Assembly: GCF_023241715.1 (NCBI RefSeq)
Contig: NZ_JALQCW010000012.1
Span: 62,001 to 126,000 of the forward strand
DNA length: 64,000 nt
Source of the DNA: Pseudomonas morbosilactucae
GTDB taxonomy: Bacteria > Pseudomonadota > Gammaproteobacteria > Pseudomonadales > Pseudomonadaceae
Direction of reading: 5' to 3'
Shown: positions 44,366 to 54,176 of the stretch, one piece after another
How positions within the stretch are numbered: the stretch's first letter is position 1
Layout: each line of letters starts with the position of its first letter
Program-made: the position numbers and the translations under genes
Notes under the pieces: generated by a model
Told to the model about the DNA's origin: nothing
Databases searched by the model: none
Seen by the model: the letters and a program-made list of their open reading frames with translations, nothing else

Positions 44366-44443
44366 CGGAACGGCCGTGCGGTTTGTTTATTGATGGTGCT
44401 GTGGTAGTGTCCGGAAACGCCTCGCCACACCGAGGATGTCGAG

Positions 44444-44476
44444 AACCCCGTCTTATTTGGCGGGGTTTTGCTTTTT
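44444..44476 (+). terminator. Terminator between the cyaY unit and rnk
   Basis: AACCCCG-loop-CGGGGTT followed by a T-rich run, 80 bp after the DUF1289 stop and 30 bp before rnk. Confidence 0.75.
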
Positions 44477-44505
44477 TGTGCAGAAAAAAGGAGTCAGCCT
44501 GGATC

Positions 44506-44919
44506 ATGAGCACTGCCCCTTCAATCATTCTTACCCGCCTTGACGTGCAGCGTCTGGAGCGCCTGATCGACAGCCTGGATGACACGCTGCCGGGCGTTAT
44601 CGCGCTGCAAACCGAACTGGACCGCGCCGAGACCCTGGTGGGTCACGATGAAGTCCCGGCGGGTGTCGTTACCATGAACTCCCGGGTGCACTGCCGCGAA
44701 GAAGGCAGTGGCAAGGATTACCACCTGACCTTGGTCTACCCCCAGGATGCCAATGCCGACGAAGGCAAGATTTCGATCCTGGCCCCGGTCGGCAGCGCCT
44801 TGCTCGGCCTGCAGGTTGGCCAGCACATCGACTGGCCGGCTCCGGGTGGCAAGACCCTGAAGCTGGCCTTGCTCGAAGTGGAATACCAGCCGGAAGCCGC
44901 AGGCGACTTCCACCTCTGA
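44506..44919 (+). CDS. rnk: Nucleoside diphosphate kinase regulator Rnk
   Basis: 137 residues. An N-terminal coiled coil is followed by a GreA/GreB-type C-terminal domain (GKISILAPVGSALLGLQVGQ). Rnk binds RNA polymerase and affects nucleotide pools and alginate in Pseudomonas. The site AAAAGGAG precedes the ATG at 44506. It is convergent with cyaA. Confidence 0.9.
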   Translation: MSTAPSIILTRLDVQRLERLIDSLDDTLPGVIALQTELDRAETLVGHDEVPAGVVTMNSRVHCREEGSGKDYHLTLVYPQDANADEGKISILAPVGSALLGLQVGQHIDWPAPGGKTLKLALLEVEYQPEAAGDFHL

Positions 44920-44926
44920 TTGACGG

Positions 44927-47773
44927 CTAGACCTGCTCGAGGGCGTCGTTCAGGGCGCGCTCCAGGCTGGCCTTGTATCGCAGATACACAATGCTGGGGC
45001 TTTGCACATCACCGATCAGACCGGACAGGTCCAGGTCGGTGATATAGCAGCGATAGCGCTGTGGCTCACGGCGTTGCGAGACGATTTCCTGAGCGACCAC
45101 GGCAAACAGCTGGTCGGCATATTCCAGTTCGGAAAACTCCCGTTGATTGCAGTACAGCGAGACCTGCACCTGCCCGGGTGCAGCCTTGCCGATGATCGCC
45201 TGCACGTCATAAAAGGCCTTGCTGACCTGGGTCGGTGGGGCCGGGCGCGGTTCCACACGCCGGGCGCGGCCGCTGCCTGACGGCAGGATCTGGTAGTAGA
45301 GCGTCTCCAGGGGTATCACGTTGGGTGCCGCGTCCAAAGGCAGCAAGGCTTCGCGGCGATACAGGATTGACTGCAGGAAACGCTGCAGCGGCACCAGCAG
45401 GCTTTGCTCGTCGTGATACGGCAGGCGCTGCAGCCACAGGGCGTTGGTTTCATCGAGCACATACAGCTCGGCTTCTTCTTCCACGATCCGGTAGAACACC
45501 TGGATGCAGTCCGGCTGGCCCATGGGCAGGATCAGTGCCAGGTCGTGGTCTTCCAGGGCCATCGGGTCCAAGTGCAGCGGGCTGTAGCGGGCCTGCTCCG
45601 CGCCAAGATAATCGAGCAGCGCCGGCAAGGTGGCCAGGGCCACATGCTTGACCTGCCCGGGTACCAATTCCAGTACGTGGTAGTGCTGCTGGACCTGCAC
45701 CAGGTAGCGATGGTTGAGCTGGCTGAGCAGCAGGTTCTGTGCGGTATCGAAGACTTCCTCGACCCGCTGCGCGATGAACTGCGCGCGGTTGTGGCAGAAA
45801 CAGCGCACCCGCAGTCGCGGCTGTGGCCCGCTGGGCAGGTTGTTGAGGTAGTCGCGCAGGCAGTCCAGCAAGGCATGTTCGCCGTCGTAACGGCCCACCA
45901 TGACTTCGTTCCAGCTGTTGAGGGTGACTTGGTCCAGGGTCAGGACCAGGTTCTCGCGAACACCGGCGTAACTCAGGGAGTCGGTGCGCTCGGTGGTCAT
46001 CAGGATGTTCAGTTCCCGGTGATGTTTGAGCGGGTCGACGCCGACGTTGACCAGTAGCAGCACTTCGCTGGGGACGCTGGCGTGCAGCAGTTGTTCTTCG
46101 CTGACGGTGGCCAGGGGCAGGGCGACCGTCTGTTGCAGGCTGCCCAGCAGGTTGAACAGCTCGAACTCGCTCAAATCACTGCTGCCGGGGTGCAGGGCCA
46201 GGCGCGTGCTGCTGTCGATCACGCCGTTGCGGTGGCACCAGGTCAACAGTTCCAGCAGCTCGCGGCAGCGCTTGATCGGGGCGAAATGCTCCCATTCCAG
46301 GGCGTTCAGGTTGCCGTTGTACAGGCCCCAATGGGTTTGCCCCGGCTCCCGCTTGCTGGGCGACTGCACCAGGGTCAGGGTGTCTTCGGCCAGGTCGGGC
46401 GCGATCCCTGGGTTGATGAACTCGACCTTTCCGGCTTTGCGCTCGAACGCTGCATACAGGCGCCGGCCCAGCACATTGAGGTCGCGCTTGTTGATCAGGC
46501 TGACGGTCTGTTCGTTGCGGGCGAACTGGGTCAGGAAGCGATAGCTGTAGTTCAGTTCATTGACCAGGGCTCGGCGTTCGGCGCTGACCTGGCGCACTTT
46601 CCACTGGCTGCGGCTGTCGAGCATGGCCAACTGCCGTGGCTCCCAGCCCCATTCGTTGGCCAGGCGCTCCAGCAACGAGCGCTGCCAACTGGCGCTGCGG
46701 GCTCCGTTATTGCCGGTGAGCTTGCGATTGACCTTCAGGTACAGGCTGCGGCGCACCAGTTCCAGGCGCTCAGGTTCGCCCCGGGCCAGGAGGTACTCCT
46801 CGATGCGCCGGTACACCACGATGTACGGGTCCAGCTCATCGAGGTCGAGGCGGTTGGCAAACACCGCTTGCTTGAAGCGCAGGCTCAGGCACTGCACCTG
46901 CGGGTGTTCGCTGGCGTAGACCTCGGTCAGTAGCAGCTTGAGCACCGATTTGTAGGGCGACTCGATGCCCTTGAACAACTGCCAGAGCCCGGCACCTATA
47001 AACTCGCCGGGAGGGATATGGGCCAGGTGCCCCAGGTCGAGGTTTTCGTCGGCGGGAATAAAGCGCTTGGACAGCAACGTGTGGGTGTACTGCTCGTAGC
47101 GCGCCTCTTCGTAGACCGGCACCAACCACCAGAGTGGAGTGCGGCCGGCCAGCCAGATGGCGGTGCGGTAAAACTCGTCCAGCAACAGGTAATGCTGGGT
47201 GGTGCCGCAGTTTTCCGAGCTTAATTGGGTGTCACGTTCGCCTTGGGCAAAGCGGCGCGGGTCGATCAGAAAGAAGTGCGCTTCGGCGCCCTGGCTGTCG
47301 GCCCAGGCTTCCAGCAGTTGGCATTTCTTCTGTAACTCCGCCAGCTCGTTTTCCCCGAGGTTTGGGGCGTGGCACACCCACAGGTCCATGTCGCTCTGAT
47401 CGGCCTGGGCCAGGGTCCCCAGGCTGCCCATCAGGAACAGGCCATGAATCGGCCGTGGCACGCTACCGGGCCGGCTCTTGTAGGAAAACGAACGAGTCAG
47501 GCGCTGGGCTTCGGCCAATGCCTGGGCGTCAGGTTCGTAATTCGATAGCCCGGCCGGCGTGCTGCCGGACACATAACCGGGCAGCAGCGGGTGATTGACG
47601 TGAAAAAACAGCGGCAGCAGGTTGAGCACCAGTTGCTGGCGCGACGACAGGCCTTCCATCGCCCGGCCCAGGCGGCCCTCATTGAGTTTCAGAAAGCGCC
47701 CACGCAGCTGGCTGAGTACCTTGCGGTCGATTCCCTCGTCCAGGTCGGGGCGGATTTCATGGGTGCGGGTCAT
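44927..47773 (-). CDS. cyaA: Class I adenylate cyclase
   Basis: 948 residues from the ATG at 47773; a start at 47782 is possible. The N-terminal catalytic region shows HGLFLMGSLGTLAQADQSDM with the GS-D-D pattern of the nucleotidyltransferase fold (DMDLWV). The C-terminal regulatory part is long. It makes cAMP for Vfr/Crp signalling and is the usual length for the class. Confidence 0.93.
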   Translation of the reverse strand: MTRTHEIRPDLDEGIDRKVLSQLRGRFLKLNEGRLGRAMEGLSSRQQLVLNLLPLFFHVNHPLLPGYVSGSTPAGLSNYEPDAQALAEAQRLTRSFSYKSRPGSVPRPIHGLFLMGSLGTLAQADQSDMDLWVCHAPNLGENELAELQKKCQLLEAWADSQGAEAHFFLIDPRRFAQGERDTQLSSENCGTTQHYLLLDEFYRTAIWLAGRTPLWWLVPVYEEARYEQYTHTLLSKRFIPADENLDLGHLAHIPPGEFIGAGLWQLFKGIESPYKSVLKLLLTEVYASEHPQVQCLSLRFKQAVFANRLDLDELDPYIVVYRRIEEYLLARGEPERLELVRRSLYLKVNRKLTGNNGARSASWQRSLLERLANEWGWEPRQLAMLDSRSQWKVRQVSAERRALVNELNYSYRFLTQFARNEQTVSLINKRDLNVLGRRLYAAFERKAGKVEFINPGIAPDLAEDTLTLVQSPSKREPGQTHWGLYNGNLNALEWEHFAPIKRCRELLELLTWCHRNGVIDSSTRLALHPGSSDLSEFELFNLLGSLQQTVALPLATVSEEQLLHASVPSEVLLLVNVGVDPLKHHRELNILMTTERTDSLSYAGVRENLVLTLDQVTLNSWNEVMVGRYDGEHALLDCLRDYLNNLPSGPQPRLRVRCFCHNRAQFIAQRVEEVFDTAQNLLLSQLNHRYLVQVQQHYHVLELVPGQVKHVALATLPALLDYLGAEQARYSPLHLDPMALEDHDLALILPMGQPDCIQVFYRIVEEEAELYVLDETNALWLQRLPYHDEQSLLVPLQRFLQSILYRREALLPLDAAPNVIPLETLYYQILPSGSGRARRVEPRPAPPTQVSKAFYDVQAIIGKAAPGQVQVSLYCNQREFSELEYADQLFAVVAQEIVSQRREPQRYRCYITDLDLSGLIGDVQSPSIVYLRYKASLERALNDALEQV

Positions 47774-47947
47774 TTCAAGCACTGCTCGAAGATAGGAGGC
47801 CTCAGGGCGCTGAGCAGTTTACCGCCAGTCGCCGGTGACCTTTAAGCTGATTTTTGTTTTTTGACGCCAGATTTTTAGCGCTAGGAAGAGGTGTGCCCGC
47901 GGAATCCGACAGACGGGGATCCCGTGGGCCATACAGGAGCGTGGCGT

Positions 47948-48193
47948 TTAAGCGGCTTCGGCGACGGACAGGATGGTCAGCAACCCTTGTGCATGCTCGG
48001 CGGCATCCCGACCCAGGCTGGTCAGGTAACCCCCGTCGGGCTGGGTAATCAGTTCTTTATCAAATAGGCGTTGCGCGGCAGAGATGGCAGAAGGCGTAGC
48101 GGTCTGATGGATTTTCAAACCTTCCTGGGAGTTGTCCAGGTTGAAGAGTGCAAGGATTTCCAGTTCGGCAACCAACTCAGGGGTATACGACAT
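47948..48193 (-). CDS. TIGR02647 family small protein
   Basis: 81 residues: ELEILALFNLDNSQEGLKIH, then SAISAAQRLFDKELITQPDG, resembling a winged-helix DNA-binding fold. It is conserved in Pseudomonas; the function is unknown. Confidence 0.8.
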   Translation of the reverse strand: MSYTPELVAELEILALFNLDNSQEGLKIHQTATPSAISAAQRLFDKELITQPDGGYLTSLGRDAAEHAQGLLTILSVAEAA

Positions 48194-48428
48194 AAGGACT
48201 CCAGACTTTCTAGGAATTAGACGACAGCGTCCTTAAGGTGAACGCAGTTGTGCGGCCTGTCCAGTATTCGCTACGGACTTTTATGCCCTTGGCGGGCGGC
48301 GTTTGGCCGCAGTCGGGTTCCCAGTGTAGTCAGGGTTGAACGATCTGTCGGTGCAGATTGCCGGGCGCGGCGACTGGCGTGGTATTGCAAGGGTTTGCAG
48401 CACCTGCCCGCCGCGCTCCGGCGACGCC

Positions 48429-48713
48429 TCAGGACTTTTCTGGCGGCAACTCTGGCAGGGCCCGCAAGGCCGCTTCATACCATTGGGTATTGAAGGCGCG
48501 GTCTTCTTCGAGAATGGCGTCGATTTCCACGGCCAGCACATGGGCCATGAGGCTGAGGATTTCTTCCCGTTCGTAGCCGACCAGGGTCAACTTGTTGAAC
48601 GTGGCCTTGGCCGCTGGTGGGTTGTCGCTTTCGATCTGGTTTTCGATGGCTTCAATCAGGGTGGTTTCGGCGAACGCTTCTTCGTCGTTGTCGATATCGG
48701 TTGGCTCGCTCAT
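48429..48713 (-). CDS. Conserved acidic hypothetical protein
   Basis: 94 residues, acidic and helical (SEPTDIDNDEEAFAETTLIE, then FNKLTLVGYEREEILSLMAH). It is a Pseudomonas-conserved small protein of unknown function; AGGAGCC precedes the ATG. It is divergent from the GST gene. Confidence 0.75.
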   Translation of the reverse strand: MSEPTDIDNDEEAFAETTLIEAIENQIESDNPPAAKATFNKLTLVGYEREEILSLMAHVLAVEIDAILEEDRAFNTQWYEAALRALPELPPEKS

Positions 48714-48837
48714 GGCAGGCTCCTCAAGGAAAGGCCGCCAGTTTACCTGTATTCATTGACCTGATGCTGCTGGTCACAGGGCCGTTCACCCTCTATAAGA
48801 ATCCCTGCCAACCCCTGCGCGGCCTGGAGGCTATGTG

Positions 48838-49497
48838 ATGCTCAAGCTTTATGGATTCTCCGTCAGCAACTACTACAACATGGTGAAGCTGGCACTGTTG
48901 GAAAAAGGACTGCCCTTCGAAGAGGTGCCCTTTTATGCCGGTCAGAGCCCTGAGGCGCTGGCCATCAGCCCTCGGGGCAAAGTCCCGGTACTGGGTGTGG
49001 AGCAGGGCTTTATCAACGAGACCAGCGTGATTCTCGACTACCTGGAGCGCACTCAGCCTGGCCCGGCGCTGCTGCCGAGCGACCCGTTCCAGCGGGCCCA
49101 GGTGCTGGCCCTGGCCAAGGAAATCGAGCTGTACATCGAGTTGCCGGCGCGGGCTTGTTATGCCGAGGCGTTTTTTGGCATTTCGGTGGCGGAGGCCATC
49201 AAGGAAAAAGCCAAGGCTGAGTTGCTGTTGGGGTTTGCCTCGCTGGAACGGCATGGCAAGTTCGCGCCCTATGTGGCGGGCGACAGTATGAGCGTGGCGG
49301 ACCTGTACTTTATGTACAGCGTAAGCCTGGCCTGCGCGGTGGGGCATAAACTCTTCGGGGTGGACTTTCTGGCGTCGATGCCGGCGGCGAAAGCTTTGTT
49401 GGAGCGCTTGGAGCAGATGCCTAATGCTCAGCGCATCGCAGCAGACAAGGACGCGGCCATGCCGCAGTTCCTGGCGATGATCGCCAGCAAGAAGTAG
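48838..49497 (+). CDS. Glutathione S-transferase family protein
   Basis: 219 residues. A thioredoxin-fold N-terminal domain (LYGFSVSNYYNMVKLALLEK, then VPVLGVEQGFINETSVILDY with the Glu-Ser glutathione site) is followed by an all-helical C-terminal domain. A GTG at 48835 precedes the ATG; the ATG is preferred. The substrate is unknown. Confidence 0.88.
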   Translation: MLKLYGFSVSNYYNMVKLALLEKGLPFEEVPFYAGQSPEALAISPRGKVPVLGVEQGFINETSVILDYLERTQPGPALLPSDPFQRAQVLALAKEIELYIELPARACYAEAFFGISVAEAIKEKAKAELLLGFASLERHGKFAPYVAGDSMSVADLYFMYSVSLACAVGHKLFGVDFLASMPAAKALLERLEQMPNAQRIAADKDAAMPQFLAMIASKK

Positions 49498-49515
49498 TTT
49501 CGCTACCTGCCATGC

Positions 49516-49546
49516 GCAAGCCCGCTTCCGGTTGGAGCGGGCTTGC
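49516..49546. terminator. Hairpin between convergent gst and argH
   Basis: GCAAGCCCGCT-loop-AGCGGGCTTGC is a strong 11-bp stem with a short T content, between two convergent stops. It probably ends both transcripts. Confidence 0.6.
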
Positions 49547-49557
49547 TGGCAATGGGA

Positions 49558-50952
49558 TCAGCGACTGGCCAGCAGCGCCTGGCCACGTACCACGGCAGCC
49601 TTGACCTGTGCCGGCGCGGTGCCGCCGATATGGTCACGGGCGTTCACCGAGCCTTCCAGGGTCAGCACGGCAAACACGTCTTGCTCGATCTGGTCGCTGA
49701 AGGTGCGCAGTTCTTCCAGGCTCATTTCCGCCAGGTCCTTGCCCTTTTCCACGCCGTATTTCACTGCATGGCCAACGATTTCGTGGCAGTCACGGAATGG
49801 CAGGCCGCGGCGCACCAAGTAGTCGGCCAGGTCGGTGGCAGTGGAGAAACCGCGCAGCGCCGCCTCACGCATGATCGCGTGCTTGGGCTTGATGGCCGGG
49901 ATCATGTCGGCGAAGGCACGCAGCGAGTCGCGCAGGGTGTCGGCGGCATCGAACAGCGGTTCCTTGTCTTCCTGGTTGTCCTTGTTGTAGGCCAGGGGTT
50001 GGCCTTTCATCAGGGTCAGCAGGCCCATCAGCGCGCCGAATACACGGCCGCTCTTGCCGCGCACCAGCTCGGGCACATCGGGGTTTTTCTTTTGCGGCAT
50101 GATCGAGCTGCCGGTGCAGAAGCGGTCCGGCAGATCGATGAACTGGAACTGCGCACTGGTCCACAGCACCAGCTCTTCGGAGAAGCGCGACAGGTGCATC
50201 ATCGCGATGCTGGCGGCCGAGCAGAATTCGATGGCGAAGTCGCGATCTGAGACGTTGTCCAGGGAGTTGCCACCCACGGCGTCGAAGCCCAGCAGTTGCG
50301 CGGTGTATTCACGATCGATCGGGTAGGTGGTGCCGGCCAGTGCGGCGCTGCCCAGGGGCATGCGGTTGGTGCGCTTGCGGCAATCCACCAGGCGCTCGTA
50401 GTCGCGGCTGAGCATTTCGAACCAGGCCAGCATGTGGTGCCCGAAGGTCACTGGCTGTGCCGTCTGCAGGTGGGTGAAGCCCGGCATGATGGTCTCGGCT
50501 TCGCGCTCGGCTTGCTCCAGCAGGCCTTTTTGCAAGCGGGTGATTTCCCCGAGGATCAGGTCGATCTCGTCCCGCAGCCACAAGCGGATATCGGTTGCCA
50601 CCTGGTCGTTACGGCTGCGGCCGGTGTGCAGCTTCTTGCCGGTGATACCGATGCGGTCGGTCAGGCGCGCTTCGATGTTCATGTGCACGTCTTCAAGGTC
50701 GACGCGCCAGTCGAAATTGCCGGCCTCGATTTCACCTTGGATGGTGCTCAGGCCGTCGATGATGCTGTCGCGCTCGGCATCGGTCAGCACGCCGACCTTG
50801 GCCAGCATCGTGGCGTGGGCGATGGAGCCCATGATGTCGTGGCGATACAGGCGCTGGTCGAAAGTGACAGAGGCGGTGAAGCGGGCGACGAAGGCGTCGA
50901 CGGGTTCACTGAAGCGGCCGCCCCAGGACTGATTGGTCTTGTCAGTGCTCAT
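49558..50952 (-). CDS. argH: Argininosuccinate lyase
   Basis: 464 residues from the ATG at 50952. The signature [12 protein letters not shown] and the active regions [12 protein letters not shown] and [16 protein letters not shown] are present. It performs the last step of arginine synthesis. It is divergent from the algR operon, as in other Pseudomonas. Confidence 0.95.
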   Translation of the reverse strand: MSTDKTNQSWGGRFSEPVDAFVARFTASVTFDQRLYRHDIMGSIAHATMLAKVGVLTDAERDSIIDGLSTIQGEIEAGNFDWRVDLEDVHMNIEARLTDRIGITGKKLHTGRSRNDQVATDIRLWLRDEIDLILGEITRLQKGLLEQAEREAETIMPGFTHLQTAQPVTFGHHMLAWFEMLSRDYERLVDCRKRTNRMPLGSAALAGTTYPIDREYTAQLLGFDAVGGNSLDNVSDRDFAIEFCSAASIAMMHLSRFSEELVLWTSAQFQFIDLPDRFCTGSSIMPQKKNPDVPELVRGKSGRVFGALMGLLTLMKGQPLAYNKDNQEDKEPLFDAADTLRDSLRAFADMIPAIKPKHAIMREAALRGFSTATDLADYLVRRGLPFRDCHEIVGHAVKYGVEKGKDLAEMSLEELRTFSDQIEQDVFAVLTLEGSVNARDHIGGTAPAQVKAAVVRGQALLASR

Positions 50953-51451
50953 GAATTCGCTCGTGATGTGCTGAAGAAAGATGGCGTGAAAAGTTGCCGC
51001 GGATAATAACAGGGTTGCCCGGGCTGTCGCTGGCACTGGTCGGGGGCATTTTATTTATATCGAGGTGCTTCCGGACGCTTGTCGCCGCTGCTTGAGGCGC
51101 GGAGACTGGCTCGGCGGCCCTGCACGGTTGGCAGGGGCGGGACGAGGCCTCAGGCGCAACGGCGATATCGAGCAAAGGATATTTATCGATTGAGCAATAT
51201 CGTCTTGGCAACCGTCTACAGTTGGACTGTAGGGCCCGTGCGATTGCGCACGCTGTAACGATTTCGCAGCGGGCCTGGCAATCGAATTTCAAGACCGCTT
51301 TCGTCCAGACAGCCACCCCATGCAAAGAGGGTGGCGCGGCCAGGGTGGATGCCGACTACAAAGAAGAGGGGGGCTTTGTGTTGATGAACCGCATTCCCTG
51401 CGACGCCGTCGCGCATCCATCGGCCTTGAGCGGTTTCGGGCAGGCACGGGC
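50953..51451. other. argH-algR spacer where algZ/fimS would normally start
   Basis: About 500 bp. Other Pseudomonas have the sensor gene algZ (about 1.1 kb) here. I find no sensor N-terminus, membrane helices or His box; only the last codons survive downstream. The rest is leader DNA with the argH and algR promoters. Confidence 0.6.
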
Positions 51452-51584
51452 AAATTTTGCTGCCCGACCTGCGGCACTTTTTGGCCTTCGCACTAGTCTT
51501 AGCGTGGATCGCCGTGACGGACGTCACTTCACCTGTCTACGCTATCCTTGTGCGAGACTCACGCAGGAATCCAGCGCAATATGA
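51452..51584 (+). pseudogene. algZ: algZ (fimS) sensor kinase, C-terminal remnant
   Basis: The in-frame sequence ARPAALFGLRTSLSVDRRDG and then RHFTCLRYPCARLTQESSAI matches the end of the AlgZ/FimS ATPase domain. The stop TGA overlaps the algR ATG as ATGA, the normal junction. About 300 upstream codons, including the membrane part and the phospho-acceptor His, are absent. The kinase is lost while algR is intact. Confidence 0.65.
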
Positions 51585-52327
51585 ATGTCCTGATCGTTGA
51601 TGACGAACCCCTAGCCCGCGAGCGCCTGAGCCGCATGGTCAGTGAGCTTGAGGGATACAGTGTCCTGGAGCCCAGCGCCACCAATGGCGATGAGGCATTG
51701 GCCCTGATCGACAGCCTGAAACCGGATATCGTCTTGCTCGATATCCGCATGCCCGGCCTGGATGGACTGCAGGTCGCCGCCAAATTATGTGAACGCGAGT
51801 CGCCGCCGGCGCTGGTGTTCTGCGTCAGCCCCGACGAGTTTCCCGTTGACGCATTCAGCGCCAGCGAAGTCGGTCATCTGCTCAAACCGGTGCGCCCCGA
51901 GTCGTTGCTCGAAGCCTTGAAAGCCGCCGAAAAACCCAACCGGGTGCAACTGGCGGCGCTGACTCGACCGGCAGCCGAGAGTGGCAACGGCCCGCGCAGC
52001 CATATCAGCGCCAGAACCCGCAAAGGCATCGAGTTGATTCCCCTGGATCAGGTGGTCTATTTCATTGCCGATCATAAGTACGTGACCTTGCGCCATGAAG
52101 GCGGGGAAGTCCTGCTGGATGAGCCGCTCAAAGCCCTGGAAGATGAGTTTGGCGAGCGTTTCGTGCGCATCCATCGCAATGCCCTGGTGGCCCGCGAGCG
52201 TATCGAACGCTTACAGCGCACCCCTCTTGGGCATTTCCAGCTGTACCTCAAAGGGCTCAATGGCGACGCGTTGATCGTCAGTCGGCGCCATGTGGCCGGC
52301 GTACGCAAAATGATGCAACAGCTTTAG
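51581..52327 (+). CDS. algR: Response regulator AlgR (LytTR type)
   Basis: 248 residues. Receiver domain with phospho-acceptor Asp in DIVLLDIRMPGLDG, then a LytTR DNA-binding domain (VYFIADHKYVTLRHEG, then RIHRNALVARERI). It controls alginate, twitching and virulence genes. It starts inside the algZ remnant stop. With AlgZ gone, its phosphorylation must come from another source or be absent. Confidence 0.93.
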   Translation: MNVLIVDDEPLARERLSRMVSELEGYSVLEPSATNGDEALALIDSLKPDIVLLDIRMPGLDGLQVAAKLCERESPPALVFCVSPDEFPVDAFSASEVGHLLKPVRPESLLEALKAAEKPNRVQLAALTRPAAESGNGPRSHISARTRKGIELIPLDQVVYFIADHKYVTLRHEGGEVLLDEPLKALEDEFGERFVRIHRNALVARERIERLQRTPLGHFQLYLKGLNGDALIVSRRHVAGVRKMMQQL

Positions 52328-52454
52328 GGCGGGGCTTCGACGAGCCACCGGGTGGCTCCCCGCGCCTGTGCGGACAGGGCGCGGCTGATACAAGTCAAAG
52401 CGGATTTGGCTGAGCTGTTATTATCTGCCGTATCTATTCAGTACGGATTGATCC

Positions 52455-53396
52455 ATGTCCTCTCGCGAAATCCGCATCGCTACCCGCAAAAGTGCTCTGG
52501 CCTTGTGGCAGGCCGAATACGTCAAGGCCCGCCTGCAAGAGGCCCATCCCGGCCTCGTGGTGACCCTGGTGCCCATGGTCAGTCGCGGCGATAAATTGCT
52601 TGATTCGCCCTTGTCGAAAATCGGTGGCAAGGGCCTGTTCGTCAAAGAGCTGGAAACCGCGCTGCTCGAGAACGAAGCCGACATCGCTGTGCACTCCATG
52701 AAAGACGTGCCCATGGATTTCCCTGAAGGCCTGGGCCTGTTTTGCATTTGCGAGCGGGAAGACCCGCGTGATGCTTTCGTCTCCAATACCTATGCCAGCC
52801 TCGACGACCTGCCCCAGGGCAGCGTGGTCGGCACCTCGAGCCTGCGCCGCCAGGCCCAACTGCTGACCCGTCGCCCGGACCTGCAAATCCGCTTCCTGCG
52901 GGGCAACGTCAACACTCGCCTGGCCAAGCTCGATGCCGGCGAGTACGACGCGATCATCCTCGCTGCCGCCGGTCTTATCCGTCTGGGCTTCGAAGCGCGC
53001 ATCCGCTCCTCCATCAGCGTCGATGACAGCTTGCCCGCCGGTGGCCAGGGCGCAGTGGGGATCGAGTGCCGCACCGCCGACACGGAGATTCATGCCTTGC
53101 TGGCACCGCTGCACCACGCGGACACCGCTTCCCGGGTGACCGCCGAGCGTGCCCTCAACAAACATTTGAACGGTGGCTGCCAAGTGCCGATCGCCTGCTA
53201 CGCAGTGCTGGAGGGCGACGAGCTCTGGCTGCGCGGCCTGGTGGGCGAGCCCAGCGGTGGCCTGCTGCTCAGCGCCGAAGCCCGAGGCCCCCGTGGCGCA
53301 GCGACGGAGTTGGGAGTTCAGGTGGCTGAAAACCTGCTGGCCCAGGGCGCTGACGACATCCTGCGGGCGGTCTATGGCGAGGCCGGCGAAGAGTGA
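52455..53396 (+). CDS. hemC: Porphobilinogen deaminase (hydroxymethylbilane synthase)
   Basis: 313 residues. Substrate-binding [26 protein letters not shown] and the dipyrromethane cofactor Cys in [11 protein letters not shown] are present. It joins four porphobilinogens in heme synthesis. It overlaps hemD by 4 bp. Confidence 0.95.
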   Translation: MSSREIRIATRKSALALWQAEYVKARLQEAHPGLVVTLVPMVSRGDKLLDSPLSKIGGKGLFVKELETALLENEADIAVHSMKDVPMDFPEGLGLFCICEREDPRDAFVSNTYASLDDLPQGSVVGTSSLRRQAQLLTRRPDLQIRFLRGNVNTRLAKLDAGEYDAIILAAAGLIRLGFEARIRSSISVDDSLPAGGQGAVGIECRTADTEIHALLAPLHHADTASRVTAERALNKHLNGGCQVPIACYAVLEGDELWLRGLVGEPSGGLLLSAEARGPRGAATELGVQVAENLLAQGADDILRAVYGEAGEE

Positions 53397-54160
53397 CGGG
53401 CTGGCGTTTGCTGTTGACCCGACCTGAGGACGAATGCGTTGCCTTGGCCGCGGTCCTGGCTGATGCCCAGGTCGCCAGCAGCAGCTTGCCGTTATTGGAT
53501 ATCGAGGCGTTACCCCTCACGCCTGCCCGGCGTTCAACCGTGCTGGAGCTGGATCGTTACTGTGCGGTGATCGTGGTCAGTAAGCCCGCTGCACGGCTGA
53601 TGCTGGCGCTGCTGGGTGAGCATTGGCCGCAGCCACCGCGCCAACCCTGGTTCAGCGTGGGCGCGGCCACGGGTGCGATTCTCGCTGACCACGGCCTGGA
53701 CGTGTTCTTTCCCGAGCAGGGGGATGACAGTGAGGCCTTGCTTGAACTTCCCCAATTGCGCGAGGCTATCGAACGGCCTGACCCTCGGGTATTGATCGTG
53801 CGTGGCGAAGGCGGGCGCGGGTTGCTGGCTGAGCGCATGCGCAGCCAAGGTGCTAGTGTCGATTATCTGGAGCTCTACCGTCGTGGGGTGCCTGTGTATG
53901 CCGAAGGCGTGCTGGCGCAGCGCATTACTGTGGAACGCTTGAACGGCCTGGTGGTCAGCAGTGGACAGGGCTTCAGCCATTTACGGCAGTTGGCCGGTGC
54001 GGCCTGGCCGCAGTTGGCGAAGATGCCGTTGTTTGTTCCAAGCCCACGGGTTGCCGAGATGGCACGCGCCGCTGGAGCTGAAAAAGTTGTGGATTGCCGT
54101 GGCGCCAGCGCCGCGGCCTTGCTAACGGCGTTACGGGAGCAACCCGTGCCCGTTCTCTAA
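53393..54160 (+). CDS. hemD: Uroporphyrinogen-III synthase
   Basis: 255 residues from a GTG at 53393. The two-lobed HemD fold is recognisable ([19 protein letters not shown], then [15 protein letters not shown] and [13 protein letters not shown]). It closes the tetrapyrrole ring after HemC. Confidence 0.92.
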   Translation: MTGWRLLLTRPEDECVALAAVLADAQVASSSLPLLDIEALPLTPARRSTVLELDRYCAVIVVSKPAARLMLALLGEHWPQPPRQPWFSVGAATGAILADHGLDVFFPEQGDDSEALLELPQLREAIERPDPRVLIVRGEGGRGLLAERMRSQGASVDYLELYRRGVPVYAEGVLAQRITVERLNGLVVSSGQGFSHLRQLAGAAWPQLAKMPLFVPSPRVAEMARAAGAEKVVDCRGASAAALLTALREQPVPVL

Positions 54161-54176
54161 CGCAAAGGATGGATAC

